NCBI RefSeq assembly: GCF_002095315.1 | Contig: NZ_MLFN01000022.1 | Coordinates: forward strand, 1 to 55,762 | Source of the DNA: Pantoea conspicua | GTDB taxonomy: Bacteria > Pseudomonadota > Gammaproteobacteria > Enterobacterales > Enterobacteriaceae | Length of the DNA stretch: 55,762 nucleotides | Reading direction: 5' to 3' | Shown here: positions 16,648-26,090 of the stretch, piece by piece | Position numbering within the stretch: position 1 is the stretch's first letter | How the letters are laid out: every line of letters starts with the position of its first letter | Notes under the pieces: model-generated | Told to the model about the DNA's origin: nothing | Databases searched by the model: none | The model's input: only the letters and a program-made list of their open reading frames with translations | Position numbers and translations under genes: made by a program

Positions 16648-17619
16648 ATGAGAATGACGAAAACACGCCTGGCATGTGCCCTGGCGGCAATGATGGTGAG
16701 CGCCGCCGCCTCGGCACAGGTCATTAAAGTGGCAGAAGTACAGCCTGCTGGCTACCCCACCGTGGTGGCGCTGCAGCACATGGGTGACAAACTGAAACAG
16801 GCTACCGATGGCCGACTGGAGATGAAACTCTATGCCGGTGGCGTGCTGGGTGATGAAGATCAGACCCTGCAACAGGTGCAACTGGGCGCGATCGATATGA
16901 TCCGCGTGTCGCTGGCACCGGTCACCAGCATCGCGCCGGAAACCAGCGTGCTGACGCTGCCCTATATTTTCCGCGACGTCGACCATATGCACAAGGTACT
17001 GGATGGCGAAATCGGCAAGGAAATTGCCAATAAATTCGATAAAGATCCCAACGCCCGAATGGTGTTTCTCGGCTGGACCGACGCCGGTGAACGCAACATG
17101 ATCACCAAAAAACCGCTGGCTAAGCCCGAAGATCTGAAAGGCATGAAAATCCGCGTACAGAACAGCGCCATTTCGCTGGCTACGCTGAAAGCGATGGGTG
17201 CGAACCCGGTGGCGATGGGCGTCAGCGAAGTGTTCAGCGCCATGCAGACTGGCGTGGTTGACGGCACTGAGAATAACCCACCGACTTTCGTTGCCCATAA
17301 CTATATGCCGGTCGCGAAATATTACACCCTCACCGGACACTTTATTCAGCCGGAAATGATCCTGTTCTCGAAACGTGCCTGGGATCGGCTAAAGCCTGAC
17401 GATCAGGCGCTGCTGAAGAAACTGGGCAAAGAGGCGCAGGATGAAGAGCGTCAGCTCTGGGCAACCTATACCGAACAGTCACTTGAGAAGATGAAAGCAG
17501 GTGGCGTCACCTTCCAGCAAACTGACCGCGACTATTTCGTTAAGGCGACCCAGCCGGTGCGCGATCAGTTTGGCGGCAAATACCAGGATCTGATGACCCG
17601 GATCGCTGACGTGAAATAA
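16648..17619 (+). CDS. TRAP transporter periplasmic solute-binding protein (DctP family)
   Basis: A 323-residue DctP-type binding protein with a signal peptide (about residues 1-24, ending AAASA). It has the family core: AEVQPAGYPTV near the mature start, GDEDQTLQQVQLGAIDM, the GMKIRVQNS segment whose Arg usually pairs with a substrate carboxylate, and the GVVDGTENNPPTF helix motif. Most relatives bind C4-dicarboxylates, sugar acids or keto acids; the exact ligand cannot be told. First gene of a P-Q-M operon with a duplicated promoter element upstream. Confidence 0.93.
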   Translation: MRMTKTRLACALAAMMVSAAASAQVIKVAEVQPAGYPTVVALQHMGDKLKQATDGRLEMKLYAGGVLGDEDQTLQQVQLGAIDMIRVSLAPVTSIAPETSVLTLPYIFRDVDHMHKVLDGEIGKEIANKFDKDPNARMVFLGWTDAGERNMITKKPLAKPEDLKGMKIRVQNSAISLATLKAMGANPVAMGVSEVFSAMQTGVVDGTENNPPTFVAHNYMPVAKYYTLTGHFIQPEMILFSKRAWDRLKPDDQALLKKLGKEAQDEERQLWATYTEQSLEKMKAGGVTFQQTDRDYFVKATQPVRDQFGGKYQDLMTRIADVK

Positions 17620-17668
17620 CCCACCCCGCGCCACACTCCCGTGTGGCGTGCTTAATCAGGTATCAATT

Positions 17669-18175
17669 ATGGCTGCTTATACACGTCTGATGGATGGGCT
17701 CTATCTGCTGTGCATGCTGGTTGCCGCCGTGGCGCTGATGATCATGGTGACGGTGATTCCGATCGGGATTTTTGCCCGCTACGTGATGAACGGCGCGCTC
17801 TCGTGGCCGGAACCGGTCGCCATCATCTGCATGATTATTTTTACCTTTATTGGTGCGCCGGTCGGCTTACGCGCCGGAACTCACATCTGCGTCTCAATGA
17901 TGACCGATCGCCTGTCACCCGCCCTGCAGCGTCTGCTGCTGCGGGTCTGCGATCTGCTGATGATCATCACCTGCCTGGTGATCTTTCAGGCCAGCTACAG
18001 CCTGTGTGAAGCGATGTGGGTCCAGACCCTGGCCTCGCTGCCCGCCGTCACCTACGGCGAGATGTATCTGCCGATCCCGATTGGCGCGATCTTTACCCTG
18101 CTGTTTGTTATTGAGCGATTGCTGACCGGCGATCAGAGTCAGCGACCGATTGTCACGCTGGGCGGCACCCACTAA
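17669..18175 (+). CDS. TRAP transporter small permease (DctQ family)
   Basis: A 168-residue protein with four predicted transmembrane helices and the usual DctQ pattern (helix 2 with IGIFARYVMNGALSWPEP, then GAPVGLRAGTHI). It partners the large permease in the inner membrane. I chose the ATG at 17669, seven codons after a GTG that opens the same frame; the ATG has AGG about 8 nt upstream and gives a typical N-terminus. It lies 49 bp after the binding-protein gene and 13 bp before the large permease. Confidence 0.88.
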   Translation: MAAYTRLMDGLYLLCMLVAAVALMIMVTVIPIGIFARYVMNGALSWPEPVAIICMIIFTFIGAPVGLRAGTHICVSMMTDRLSPALQRLLLRVCDLLMIITCLVIFQASYSLCEAMWVQTLASLPAVTYGEMYLPIPIGAIFTLLFVIERLLTGDQSQRPIVTLGGTH

Positions 18176-18188
18176 TCCGGAGCAGAAG

Positions 18189-19475
18189 ATGGACGCATTA
18201 ATTTTATTAGGCAGTTTGCTGGTATTGCTGCTGGTGGGGTTTCCGGTGGCGTTTGCGGTCGGCCTGAGCGCCTTTATCGGCGCCTGGTGGATCGATCTGC
18301 CGCTGGAGGCGGTAGTGATTCAGATTACTAACGGCATTAACAAATTTTCGCTACTGACTATTCCGTTCTTTATTCTCGCCGGGGCGATCATGGCTGAAGG
18401 CGGCATTGCCCGCCGGCTGGTCAACTTCGCTTATATCTTTGTTGGCTTTATTCGCGGCGGCCTGTCGCTGGTTAACATTGTTGCCTCCACTTTCTTCGGC
18501 GCCATTTCGGGCTCATCGGTGGCAGATACCGCCTCAATCGGGTCGGTAATGATCCCGCAGATGGAAGAGAAAGGTTATCCGCGCGATTTTGCCGCCGCCG
18601 TTACCGCCAGCGGGTCGGTGCAGGCGGTACTGACACCGCCGAGCCATAACTCAGTGATCTACTCACTGGCGACCGGTGGGCTGGTCACTATCTCTTCTCT
18701 GTTTGTTGCCGGTATCCTGCCAGGACTGATGCTGGGTGGCTGTCTGATGGTGATGTGCCTCGGCTTCGCCCGTAAACGTGGCTATCCGAAAGGCGATCGC
18801 ATTCCGTTTCGTCAGGCGCTGAAGATTTTCTTTGATGCGTTCTGGGGCCTGTTTACCGTAGTGATCATTATGGGCGGGATTCTGTCCGGTATTTTCACCG
18901 CCTCGGAGTCAGCGGCGATCGCCTGTATCTGGGCCTTCTTTGTCACGATGTTTATCTATCGTGATTTCAAATGGAACCAGCTGCATATCCTGCTGTTCCG
19001 CACCATTAAAACCGTCACCATCGTGATGGTGCTGATCGCTTTCGCCGCCGGGTTTGGCGCAGTGATGACCTTTATGCAGCTGCCAACCCTGATCACCGAG
19101 GCGTTCACCAGCCTGTCAGATAACAAGTATGTGATTCTGATGTGCATCAACGTCCTGTTGCTGGTGGTGGGAACGCTGATGGACATGGCACCGTTGATTC
19201 TGATCCTGACACCGGTGCTGCTGCCGGTCGCGACTTCGCTGGGAATCGATCCGGTCCATTTCGGTATGATCATGCTGACCAACCTCGGCATCGGCCTGAT
19301 TACGCCACCGGTCGGCACGGTGCTGTTTGTCGCCAGCGCAGTGAGTAAGCAGAAAATCGAGCAGGTCGTCAGCGCTATGCTGCCGTTCTACGGCATGCTA
19401 TTTATCGTGCTGATGCTGATTACCTATATTCCGGCCATTTCACTCTGGTTACCGCGCCTGATGGGCGTGATGTAG
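18189..19475 (+). CDS. TRAP transporter large permease (DctM family)
   Basis: A 428-residue protein of about 12 transmembrane helices in the DctM family: GFPVAFAVGLSAF near the start, STFFGAISGSSVADTASIGS in the first half and the matching LTNLGIGLITPPVGTVLFV in the second. It is the sodium-coupled transport subunit. The ATG at 18189 has GGAG 6 nt upstream; a start 13 codons earlier would overlap the small permease gene. A rho-independent terminator follows 10 bp after the stop, closing the operon before metC. Confidence 0.93.
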   Translation: MDALILLGSLLVLLLVGFPVAFAVGLSAFIGAWWIDLPLEAVVIQITNGINKFSLLTIPFFILAGAIMAEGGIARRLVNFAYIFVGFIRGGLSLVNIVASTFFGAISGSSVADTASIGSVMIPQMEEKGYPRDFAAAVTASGSVQAVLTPPSHNSVIYSLATGGLVTISSLFVAGILPGLMLGGCLMVMCLGFARKRGYPKGDRIPFRQALKIFFDAFWGLFTVVIIMGGILSGIFTASESAAIACIWAFFVTMFIYRDFKWNQLHILLFRTIKTVTIVMVLIAFAAGFGAVMTFMQLPTLITEAFTSLSDNKYVILMCINVLLLVVGTLMDMAPLILILTPVLLPVATSLGIDPVHFGMIMLTNLGIGLITPPVGTVLFVASAVSKQKIEQVVSAMLPFYGMLFIVLMLITYIPAISLWLPRLMGVM

Positions 19476-19484
19476 CTGTCACCC

Positions 19485-19513
19485 AATCGGGTCCGCTAAC
19501 GGGCCCGATTTTT
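19485..19513 (+). terminator. Rho-independent terminator after the TRAP operon
   Basis: A 10-bp GC-rich stem with one G-U pair and a four-base loop is followed by five T residues, 10 bp after the large-permease stop. Confidence 0.85.
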
Positions 19514-19610
19514 ATCCTGCGACGCACTCTGATAATCGCCATTGAGTCTCAACCCTGCAGGCCGTTTCGTGCTAACGTGAAGGCTTCGGCAGAAGCGGCA
19601 AAGGCGACTC

Positions 19611-20801
19611 ATGAGCACTAAAAAAATTGATACCACACTCGTCAGCGCAGGACGCAGCAAACGTTATACTCAGGGCTCGGTGAACAGCGTGATTCAGCGC
19701 GCTTCCTCACTGGTTTTTGACACGGTAGCGGACAAAAAACGCGCCACCGCGGGACGGGCCAAAGGCGAGCTGTTTTATGGTCGCCGTGGCACCCTGACCC
19801 ACTTTGCGCTGCAGGATGCGATGACCGAACTGGAAGGCGGCGCCGGTTGTGTGCTCTACCCGTGCGGTGCGGCTGCCGTTGCTAACGCGATACTGGCGTT
19901 TGTCGGTGCGGGCGACCACGTACTGATGAGCGGCGCGGTGTATGAGCCGACGCAGGACTTCTGCCACAAAATTCTGCAAAAAATGCAGGTCTCCATTGGC
20001 TGGTTCGATCACTGCATCGGCAGCGAAATCGGTGCGCTGGTTCAGCCCAACACCCGGGTGGTCTTTCTGGAGTCACCTGCTTCAATCACGATGGAAGTGC
20101 AGGATATCCCGGCCATTGTGGCGGCGGTGCGGGCTAAAGCCCCCGACGCGATTATCATGATCGACAATACCTGGGCCGCCGGTATTTTGTTCAACGCGCT
20201 GGCACATGGGATCGATATTTCGATTCAGGCCGGCACCAAATATCTGATTGGTCACAGTGACGCGATGATCGGGACCGCAGTGGCCAATGCACGCTGCATC
20301 GATCAGCTGCGCGAGAACTCCTATCTGATGGGCCAGATGGTCGATGCGGATACCGCCTACATGGCGAGCCGGGGATTACGCACGCTCGGCACCCGGCTGC
20401 GTCAACATGAAGAGAGTGCGCTGCAGGTGGCTGAGTGGCTGGCAGCCCGTCCGGAAGTGGCCAGAGTTAACCATCCGGCGCTGGCGCAAAGTAAGGGCCA
20501 CGCTTTCTGGCAGCGCGATTTTAACGGCAGCAGCGGGTTGTTCTCCTTTATCCTGCAACAGAAACTCAGCCCGGCGCAGCTGGCGGAATACCTTAATCAC
20601 TTCCATCATTTCAGCATGGCTTACTCGTGGGGCGGCTATGAGTCGCTGATCCTGGCGAATCAGCCGGAAGAACTGGCGGCGATACGCCCAGCTGGCGGGG
20701 TCGATTTCAAGGGAACGCTGGTGCGGCTGCATATTGGTCTGGAGCACGTTGAGGATCTGCTCAGCGATCTTGACGCCGGTTTTGCGCGCCTGACGCGCTG
20801 A
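19611..20801 (+). CDS. metC: Cystathionine beta-lyase MetC
   Basis: A 396-residue PLP enzyme converting cystathionine to homocysteine, pyruvate and ammonia in methionine synthesis. The PLP lysine is in [11 protein letters not shown], with [14 protein letters not shown] and MIDNTWAAG also typical of MetC. Length matches E. coli MetC (395). The start ATG has AAGG 7 nt upstream. In E. coli metC is divergent from exbB; here only about 100 bp of upstream space remains after the TRAP terminator and no tandem MetJ boxes are evident there. Confidence 0.96.
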   Translation: MSTKKIDTTLVSAGRSKRYTQGSVNSVIQRASSLVFDTVADKKRATAGRAKGELFYGRRGTLTHFALQDAMTELEGGAGCVLYPCGAAAVANAILAFVGAGDHVLMSGAVYEPTQDFCHKILQKMQVSIGWFDHCIGSEIGALVQPNTRVVFLESPASITMEVQDIPAIVAAVRAKAPDAIIMIDNTWAAGILFNALAHGIDISIQAGTKYLIGHSDAMIGTAVANARCIDQLRENSYLMGQMVDADTAYMASRGLRTLGTRLRQHEESALQVAEWLAARPEVARVNHPALAQSKGHAFWQRDFNGSSGLFSFILQQKLSPAQLAEYLNHFHHFSMAYSWGGYESLILANQPEELAAIRPAGGVDFKGTLVRLHIGLEHVEDLLSDLDAGFARLTR

Positions 20802-21008
20802 GTAAGCTAAACAGAAGATAAACACGGTGGTCGCCGTCAGCAGAGATTGCCGGGCTGCGGCCTGATTATTGTTAAAATTTATCCCGGACCGTTCAGGCAC
20901 CAGGCCGAGCGTGAAGCACTGAGCTCCTGCAGACCAGGCAGGTTCAGCACTTCACCCTCGCGGCAGCCTGATAAGGCGGGTTCTCCTTGTGACGTGATGG
21001 AATAGCTA

Positions 21009-21671
21009 ATGGGTGTTTTACACGAGATTGTCCACGCGCTCTGGCATCAGGACTTTGCCGCGCTGGCAAATCCGGATGTAGTGTGGGTGGTGTATGGCGT
21101 AATGTTCCTGACGCTGTTTCTGGAAAACGGGCTGTTACCCGCCTCTTTCCTGCCGGGCGACAGCCTGCTGTTGCTGGCAGGGGCCATGGTCGCCAAGGGC
21201 GTGATGGATTTCATACCGACGATGGTGATCCTCACCACGGCCGCCAGTCTCGGCTGCTGGCTGAGTTATCTGCAGGGGCGCTGGCTGGGCAATACCCGGC
21301 TGGTGAAAAGCTGGCTGATGCATCTGCCAGCGCAATACCATCAGCGCGCCTGGAATATGTTTAACCGTCATGGCCTGATGGCGCTGCTGGTGGGACGTTT
21401 TCTCGCCTTTATCCGCACCATCCTGCCTACCATGGCGGGCATTGCCGGTTTACAGAATGGCCGCTTCCAGCTGTTTAACTGGCTGAGCGGTCTCCTCTGG
21501 GTCGGCATCGTGGTGGCGTTTGGCTATGGCATCAGTCAGGTGCCGTTTATCAAACGTCATGAAGATCAGGTGATGGCGATTCTGATGGTGCTGCCAATGG
21601 TCTTGCTGTTTCTCGGCCTGTTCGGCAGCATTATTGTGATCTGGAAAAAACGTCGGCAGAAGCAGGCCTGA
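21009..21671 (+). CDS. yghB: DedA-family membrane protein YghB
   Basis: A 220-residue inner-membrane protein of the DedA family, matching YghB of E. coli (219 residues). Motifs include [22 protein letters not shown] and [19 protein letters not shown], with the conserved acidic and arginine residues. DedA proteins such as YghB and YqjA support proton-motive-force-dependent functions, envelope homeostasis and cell division, probably through lipid-carrier recycling. It follows metC on the same strand as in E. coli, after a 207-bp gap with no other gene. Confidence 0.93.
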   Translation: MGVLHEIVHALWHQDFAALANPDVVWVVYGVMFLTLFLENGLLPASFLPGDSLLLLAGAMVAKGVMDFIPTMVILTTAASLGCWLSYLQGRWLGNTRLVKSWLMHLPAQYHQRAWNMFNRHGLMALLVGRFLAFIRTILPTMAGIAGLQNGRFQLFNWLSGLLWVGIVVAFGYGISQVPFIKRHEDQVMAILMVLPMVLLFLGLFGSIIVIWKKRRQKQA

Positions 21672-21699
21672 CACCGTTCTGGTGATGACCCGCCGCCTG

Positions 21700-22608
21700 T
21701 CAGGCGGATGGGTCCGCCACCGTCTGCCGTACCCGACTCACCTCTTCGCCCGGCGTGACGCCAAAATAGCGCTTAAACTCGCGCGAAAACTGCGACGGGC
21801 TTTCATAGCCAACCCGCACCGCAGCCGCACTCGCTTTCAGTCCATCATGCAGCATCAGTAACCGCGCCTGGTGCAGACGGTAACGTTTGAGATACTGCAG
21901 CGGAGACGTCTGGGTCACCGCTTTAAAGTTGTGGTGAAACGCCGAGATACTCATGTTCACCTCCGCCGCCAGCGCATCAACGCTGAGATTGTCGGCAAAG
22001 TGGTTTTCAATGCGCCGCAGCGCACGCGCAATCTGACTGAACTGGGTCTGGCGACTCACCAGTGACAGCAGCGCACCGCCCAGCGGGCCGGTCAGCACAT
22101 AATAGATAATCTCACGCACAATTTGCGGCCCCAGCACTCTGGCATCGCGCGGCTGCGTCATCACATCCAGCAGCCGTTCCGCCGCGCACAGCATCGGTTC
22201 AGTCAGCCACGCCGAATGGATGCCGGAGGTCAGCGGCTGTGGCTGAAACTGCTCATCGTCACCGATCTCAATCAGCAGATCCTGCAGGCTGGCGGTATCG
22301 ACATTCAGGCATAAACCGGCGATAGGCACCTCCGGCGAGGCCCAGGTTTCGCACTCAACTGGCAGCGGCACCGTGAGCATCAGGTATTTGCTGGCGTCGT
22401 ACTGGAACACCGTGCTGCCCAGATAGCCGGTTTTGCTGCCCTGAAACAGGATCACTATGCCGGGCTGATACATCATCGGCGTGCGCGGACGATACTGATT
22501 AGCATAAATCAGCGAAACATGGCTGACCGGACAGAGACGATCGCGGCCGTGGGTCATTAAGGTCACTACCTGCTGCGCCAGGCGGTGACACAGAGCATCA
22601 TGCGCCAT
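21700..22608 (-). CDS. yqhC: AraC-family regulator YqhC
   Basis: A 302-residue AraC-type activator: an N-terminal AraC_N/cupin-like domain (about residues 20-170) and a C-terminal two-helix-turn-helix domain (about 190-290, with [19 protein letters not shown] split across the first HTH and [16 protein letters not shown] in the second). Placed divergently to dkgA as E. coli YqhC is to yqhD-dkgA, where it responds to aldehydes. yqhD is absent here, so dkgA is the probable target. Confidence 0.87.
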   Translation of the reverse strand: MAHDALCHRLAQQVVTLMTHGRDRLCPVSHVSLIYANQYRPRTPMMYQPGIVILFQGSKTGYLGSTVFQYDASKYLMLTVPLPVECETWASPEVPIAGLCLNVDTASLQDLLIEIGDDEQFQPQPLTSGIHSAWLTEPMLCAAERLLDVMTQPRDARVLGPQIVREIIYYVLTGPLGGALLSLVSRQTQFSQIARALRRIENHFADNLSVDALAAEVNMSISAFHHNFKAVTQTSPLQYLKRYRLHQARLLMLHDGLKASAAAVRVGYESPSQFSREFKRYFGVTPGEEVSRVRQTVADPSA

Positions 22609-22770
22609 CCAGACTCCTTATCAGGACAAAAATTCAGTGTGCCGCGACACTGCCTGAACCGCCAGCGAATTGGAGAATCAGGCAAGAAGTTTGCCGGATC
22701 GGGCAGGATGATGCTGTCGTCCTCGCTCAGTCCGACAGGCAGGCTGTGAATTGTTGGCTAGACTTAAGCA

Positions 22771-22786
22771 CAGTGAAATCTCACTG
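22771..22786. promoter_or_regulatory. Dyad between yqhC and dkgA
   Basis: CAGTGA-AATC-TCACTG is a perfect 6-bp-arm inverted repeat 27 bp before the dkgA ATG. It could be an operator or a leader hairpin. AraC proteins more often bind direct repeats, so assignment to YqhC is not made. Confidence 0.4.
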
Positions 22787-22812
22787 GTTAACTGCAACGG
22801 AAAGGAGCAACT

Positions 22813-23640
22813 ATGGCAGACCAACCCATTATCAAACTGCACGATGGCAATATGATGCCGCAACTGGGACTGGGCGTGTGGCAGGCCAGTATCGACGAAG
22901 CGCGCCAGGCGGTTCTGAAAGCCTTACAGGTCGGCTATCGCTCTGTTGATACCGCGGCTGCTTACAAGAACGAAGAAGCGATTGGTCAGGCGCTGCAGGA
23001 AACCGACGTGTCGCGCGACGAAATTTTCGTCACCACCAAGCTGTGGAATGACGATCAGCAGAACGTTCAGCAGGCAATGGAAACCAGCCTGCAGAAGCTG
23101 CAACTGGAGCAGGTTGACCTTTATCTGATGCACTGGCCGTGCCCGGAAAAAGATCACTACGTTGATGCCTGGAAGAAAATGATCGAGCTACAACAACAGG
23201 GGCTGACCAAAAGTATCGGCGTCTGTAACTTTCATGAATCCCACCTCAAGCGCCTGCTGGATGAGACCGGTGTGACACCGGTGGTTAACCAGATTGAGCT
23301 GCATCCGATGCTGCAGCAGCGCACGCTGCATGCGTGGAACGCGATGCACCAGATTCAGACGGAATCCTGGAGTCCGCTGGCGCAGGGCGGTAAAGGCGTA
23401 TTTGATCAGGAGGTGATTAAATCGCTGGCGAAGAAATATGGCAAAACCCCGGCGCAGATCGTCATCCGCTGGCATCTGGACAGCGGGCTGGTGGTGATTC
23501 CGAAGTCGGTCACGCCTGCGCGTATTGAAGAGAACTTTAAGGTGTTCGATTTCCGTCTGGATAAGCATGAAGTGAGTGATATTACTAAGCTGGACAGCGG
23601 CAATCGTCTGGGACCAGACCCGGAAACCTTTAACGGCTAA
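22813..23640 (+). CDS. dkgA: 2,5-diketo-D-gluconate / methylglyoxal reductase A (aldo-keto reductase)
   Basis: A 275-residue aldo-keto reductase, the same length as E. coli DkgA. The catalytic tetrad is visible: Asp in VDTAAAY, its Tyr, Lys in FVTTKLWN and His in LMHWPCP. NADPH-site residues IPKSVTPARIEEN are present. It reduces 2,5-diketo-D-gluconate and reactive aldehydes. Pantoea strains are known for ketogluconate metabolism, so this activity may matter in the host. AAAGGAG sits 6-7 nt before the ATG. A 16-bp dyad lies 27 bp upstream of the ATG and a strong terminator follows. Confidence 0.94.
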   Translation: MADQPIIKLHDGNMMPQLGLGVWQASIDEARQAVLKALQVGYRSVDTAAAYKNEEAIGQALQETDVSRDEIFVTTKLWNDDQQNVQQAMETSLQKLQLEQVDLYLMHWPCPEKDHYVDAWKKMIELQQQGLTKSIGVCNFHESHLKRLLDETGVTPVVNQIELHPMLQQRTLHAWNAMHQIQTESWSPLAQGGKGVFDQEVIKSLAKKYGKTPAQIVIRWHLDSGLVVIPKSVTPARIEENFKVFDFRLDKHEVSDITKLDSGNRLGPDPETFNG

Positions 23641-23682
23641 CCGGTCGTGAAGGTGGAGGGTGTGACCTCGCCTTTCGCACTG

Positions 23683-23713
23683 AAAAAAGGGCAACGTTGC
23701 GTTGCCCTTTTTT
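23683..23713. terminator. Bidirectional terminator between dkgA and ftsP
   Basis: A 14-bp perfect stem (A-rich start, GGGCAACG core, TTG loop) ends in a T run on both strands. It serves dkgA on the plus strand and ftsP on the minus strand. Confidence 0.92.
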
Positions 23714-23733
23714 ATTTCATTTCGCCGCACGAC

Positions 23734-25164
23734 TTACTGCGCTGGCTGCACCACCAGCTGCCCTGCCGTACCGCGGTCGGCCAGCTCCAGCGTCTGACTG
23801 TAATAGACAAACGGGAAATGGTCTGACGAACTCTGCGGGAAGCTGACCATCAGTTCCACATCACCATCCACCCAGACCGTATCTTTCCAGCCGCGATCTT
23901 CGCCCATAGGTTGCGCACCGTTCACGCTCTTAATCAGGAACATCACACCCTGAATATGCAGCGCCTGTGGCCGATCGGCATGCAGGATCCAGCGCTCAAA
24001 GGTGCCCTGCTGCGCGGTGCTATCAATACGGTTCATATCCCAGATTGCGCCGTTGATGCCCGGCATACTGTCACCAATCCGGAACTCACGCGTACGTACC
24101 GCCACGCCATCCAGAATCTGATCGGCCAGCAGACGCATTGGCAGATTATCGGTGACCAGCGGCAGCAGCCCGGTGGGCCGTAAGGTGAGGATCAGGGTCG
24201 AGGTCAGGATCGATGACGGCTCAAAAAAACCGCGCAGCCGATCCATAATGCCCGCCGCGGTGCCGGCGGTAATCGACACCTCATCGCCCTGGGACATATC
24301 GATCAGTACCTCGCGTCGTTCACCGGGTGCCAGTGACAGGCGCTGCACCGCGACTGGCGCAGGCAAAAAGCCCTGATCGCTGGCGATCACCATAAACGGC
24401 CGGTTATCGCTCAGCACCATCTCGTAGCGGCGCGCATTCGAGGCGTTCAGCAGACGCAGACGCACCCAGCCGCGGGAGACCTCGACAAAAGGGTTTCGCA
24501 CGCCATTCACCAGCAGCGTGTCGCCGAGAAAGCCGCCATCTTGCGGCGGGTCGTACACCGGGGTGGCGAAGTTATCGAGCCGCTTGTCCTGAATAATGAT
24601 CGGAAAGTCGTCAACGCCGTAGTGTTTCGGCAGCGGCAGCTGCTTGCTGACATCGTCTTCAATCAGCCACATCCCTGCCAGCCCGTTATAAATATGCGGT
24701 GCCATGCGGTTTGGCGTGTTGGCGTGATACCAGCAGGTCGAAGCCGCCTGACGAATCGGCAGCACCGGTGCCCAGTCGGCACCGGCTGACATCATGCGCG
24801 GTGCGCCACCCATCAGTGCGCCCGGAAGTTGCAGGCCGCTGACGGTCATCGACACCGGTTCATTGAGGCGGTTGCTGTAGATCAGCTTCACGTCGTCGCC
24901 GCTGTAGACGCGCACCGTCGGCCCGAGATAGAGGCCATTGATGCCCCATACCGGCACCTTGTTATTATCGCCATTGAATGCCCAGTGGCTGCGCTGCATA
25001 GTCAAAAATAGCGGCTGACCACGACGGGATTCCAGTAACGGCGGAATCGGCAGTGGCGTATCACCATTGGCGGCGGACGCGGCACGGGCCGCATGAGGCA
25101 TAATACCGGCGCTAAGCGCCACTCCAGCAGAAAGCTGGATGAACTGACGTCTGCTGAAAGACAT
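23734..25164 (-). CDS. ftsP: Cell-division protein FtsP (SufI), Tat-exported
   Basis: A 476-residue protein matching E. coli SufI/FtsP (470 residues). The N-terminus carries a twin-arginine signal (SRRQFIQ, then a hydrophobic segment ending ARAA). The body has three cupredoxin domains of the multicopper oxidase fold, but the copper ligand motifs are not conserved (WYHANTPN in place of the His-rich motif), as known for SufI. It protects the divisome under stress. It is followed downstream on the minus strand by nothing closer than dkgA's terminator, and plsC lies upstream. Confidence 0.94.
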   Translation of the reverse strand: MSFSRRQFIQLSAGVALSAGIMPHAARAASAANGDTPLPIPPLLESRRGQPLFLTMQRSHWAFNGDNNKVPVWGINGLYLGPTVRVYSGDDVKLIYSNRLNEPVSMTVSGLQLPGALMGGAPRMMSAGADWAPVLPIRQAASTCWYHANTPNRMAPHIYNGLAGMWLIEDDVSKQLPLPKHYGVDDFPIIIQDKRLDNFATPVYDPPQDGGFLGDTLLVNGVRNPFVEVSRGWVRLRLLNASNARRYEMVLSDNRPFMVIASDQGFLPAPVAVQRLSLAPGERREVLIDMSQGDEVSITAGTAAGIMDRLRGFFEPSSILTSTLILTLRPTGLLPLVTDNLPMRLLADQILDGVAVRTREFRIGDSMPGINGAIWDMNRIDSTAQQGTFERWILHADRPQALHIQGVMFLIKSVNGAQPMGEDRGWKDTVWVDGDVELMVSFPQSSSDHFPFVYYSQTLELADRGTAGQLVVQPAQ

Positions 25165-25307
25165 AAAACTTCTGACCTTTTACGCGTGGCGCTAAGGCGC
25201 CAACCCTGTTTTTATTGCTGTTATGTGCTGTGCTGCGTTCACGGCGAGCCGTTTAGCCCCTCGCCGTGCGGCATCCCTGCAGGCTGGTTCGGCGATAAGA
25301 TCACCGG

Positions 25308-26045
25308 TCAGATTTTACCGCTTTTTTCGCGTGCTTCGACTTCGGCGTTAAGCTCTTCCAGCTTCGCCGCCATCAGTTCACGGCAGTGGGTTGCCAGCTT
25401 ACGCACTGAGGAAGACTCAAACGCTTTCACATCAACCGGTGGCAGCATCTCGACGATCACCAGCCCATTGTTCCAGCGATTCAGTTTGATCTTATCGTGC
25501 GTATTGGAGACCACAATCGGGATAATCGGGACACCTGCCGCCACGGCGGCGTGGAATGCGCCGGTTTTAAACGGCATTAAACCTCGACCGCGACTGCGCG
25601 TGCCTTCCGGAAACATCCAGAATGAGATGCGCTTACGGTTGAACTGATCGACCAGCTGGCCGATAGTGCCGTGTGCTTTGGCGCGGTTATCCCGGTCAAT
25701 CAACAGATTACCGGTCAGCCAGTAGAGCAGACCAAAAAATGGTACCCACAACAGGCTCTTTTTGCCAACTGTCACCGTGGTTGGCTGCACGATTTTGGCA
25801 GCGGTCACCATGTCGTAGTTGTTCTGGTGGTTAGCGATATAGATCGCATTGCCATAATTGTCTGCCCCTTCCGGCCGACGCAATTCGACTTTGAGGCCCA
25901 ATACCGTCGACAATTTACCGAACAGGCGGCCAAAAGTGGCGACGTGGCGCGGATTGCGCGGTGAAAAAAGACACCAGATACAGCCAAACACAGAGACTAA
26001 TATCGAATAAATTACCACGATAATGGTACGTAGTATCAGTAACAT
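25308..26045 (-). CDS. plsC: 1-acyl-sn-glycerol-3-phosphate acyltransferase PlsC
   Basis: A 245-residue inner-membrane enzyme identical in length to E. coli PlsC. It has the N-terminal membrane helix, the catalytic HX4D motif (NHQNNYDM) and the PEGTRS substrate-binding motif. It makes phosphatidic acid from lysophosphatidic acid, the second acylation in phospholipid synthesis. It lies 45 bp downstream of parC on the same strand. Confidence 0.97.
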   Translation of the reverse strand: MLLILRTIIVVIYSILVSVFGCIWCLFSPRNPRHVATFGRLFGKLSTVLGLKVELRRPEGADNYGNAIYIANHQNNYDMVTAAKIVQPTTVTVGKKSLLWVPFFGLLYWLTGNLLIDRDNRAKAHGTIGQLVDQFNRKRISFWMFPEGTRSRGRGLMPFKTGAFHAAVAAGVPIIPIVVSNTHDKIKLNRWNNGLVIVEMLPPVDVKAFESSSVRKLATHCRELMAAKLEELNAEVEAREKSGKI

Positions 26046-26064
26046 AGTTCCCTCATTGAGTCAC

Positions 26065-26083
26065 GGCTGACACAGCGTCAGCC
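26065..26083 (-). other. Intercistronic hairpin between parC and plsC
   Basis: A 7-bp perfect stem (GGCTGAC/GTCAGCC) with a 5-nt loop lies between the two genes. It has no T run on the minus strand, so it is more likely an mRNA stability or processing element than a full terminator. Confidence 0.4.
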
Positions 26084-26090
26084 GGGTAGT

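Noticed and set aside
21680..21715. Hairpin between yghB and yqhC
   Set aside because: The stem is interrupted, runs into the yqhC coding end and has no T run, so terminator function is not supported.
23734..25164. FtsP as an active multicopper oxidase
   Set aside because: The fold fits but the His-rich copper ligands are replaced, as is known for SufI/FtsP.
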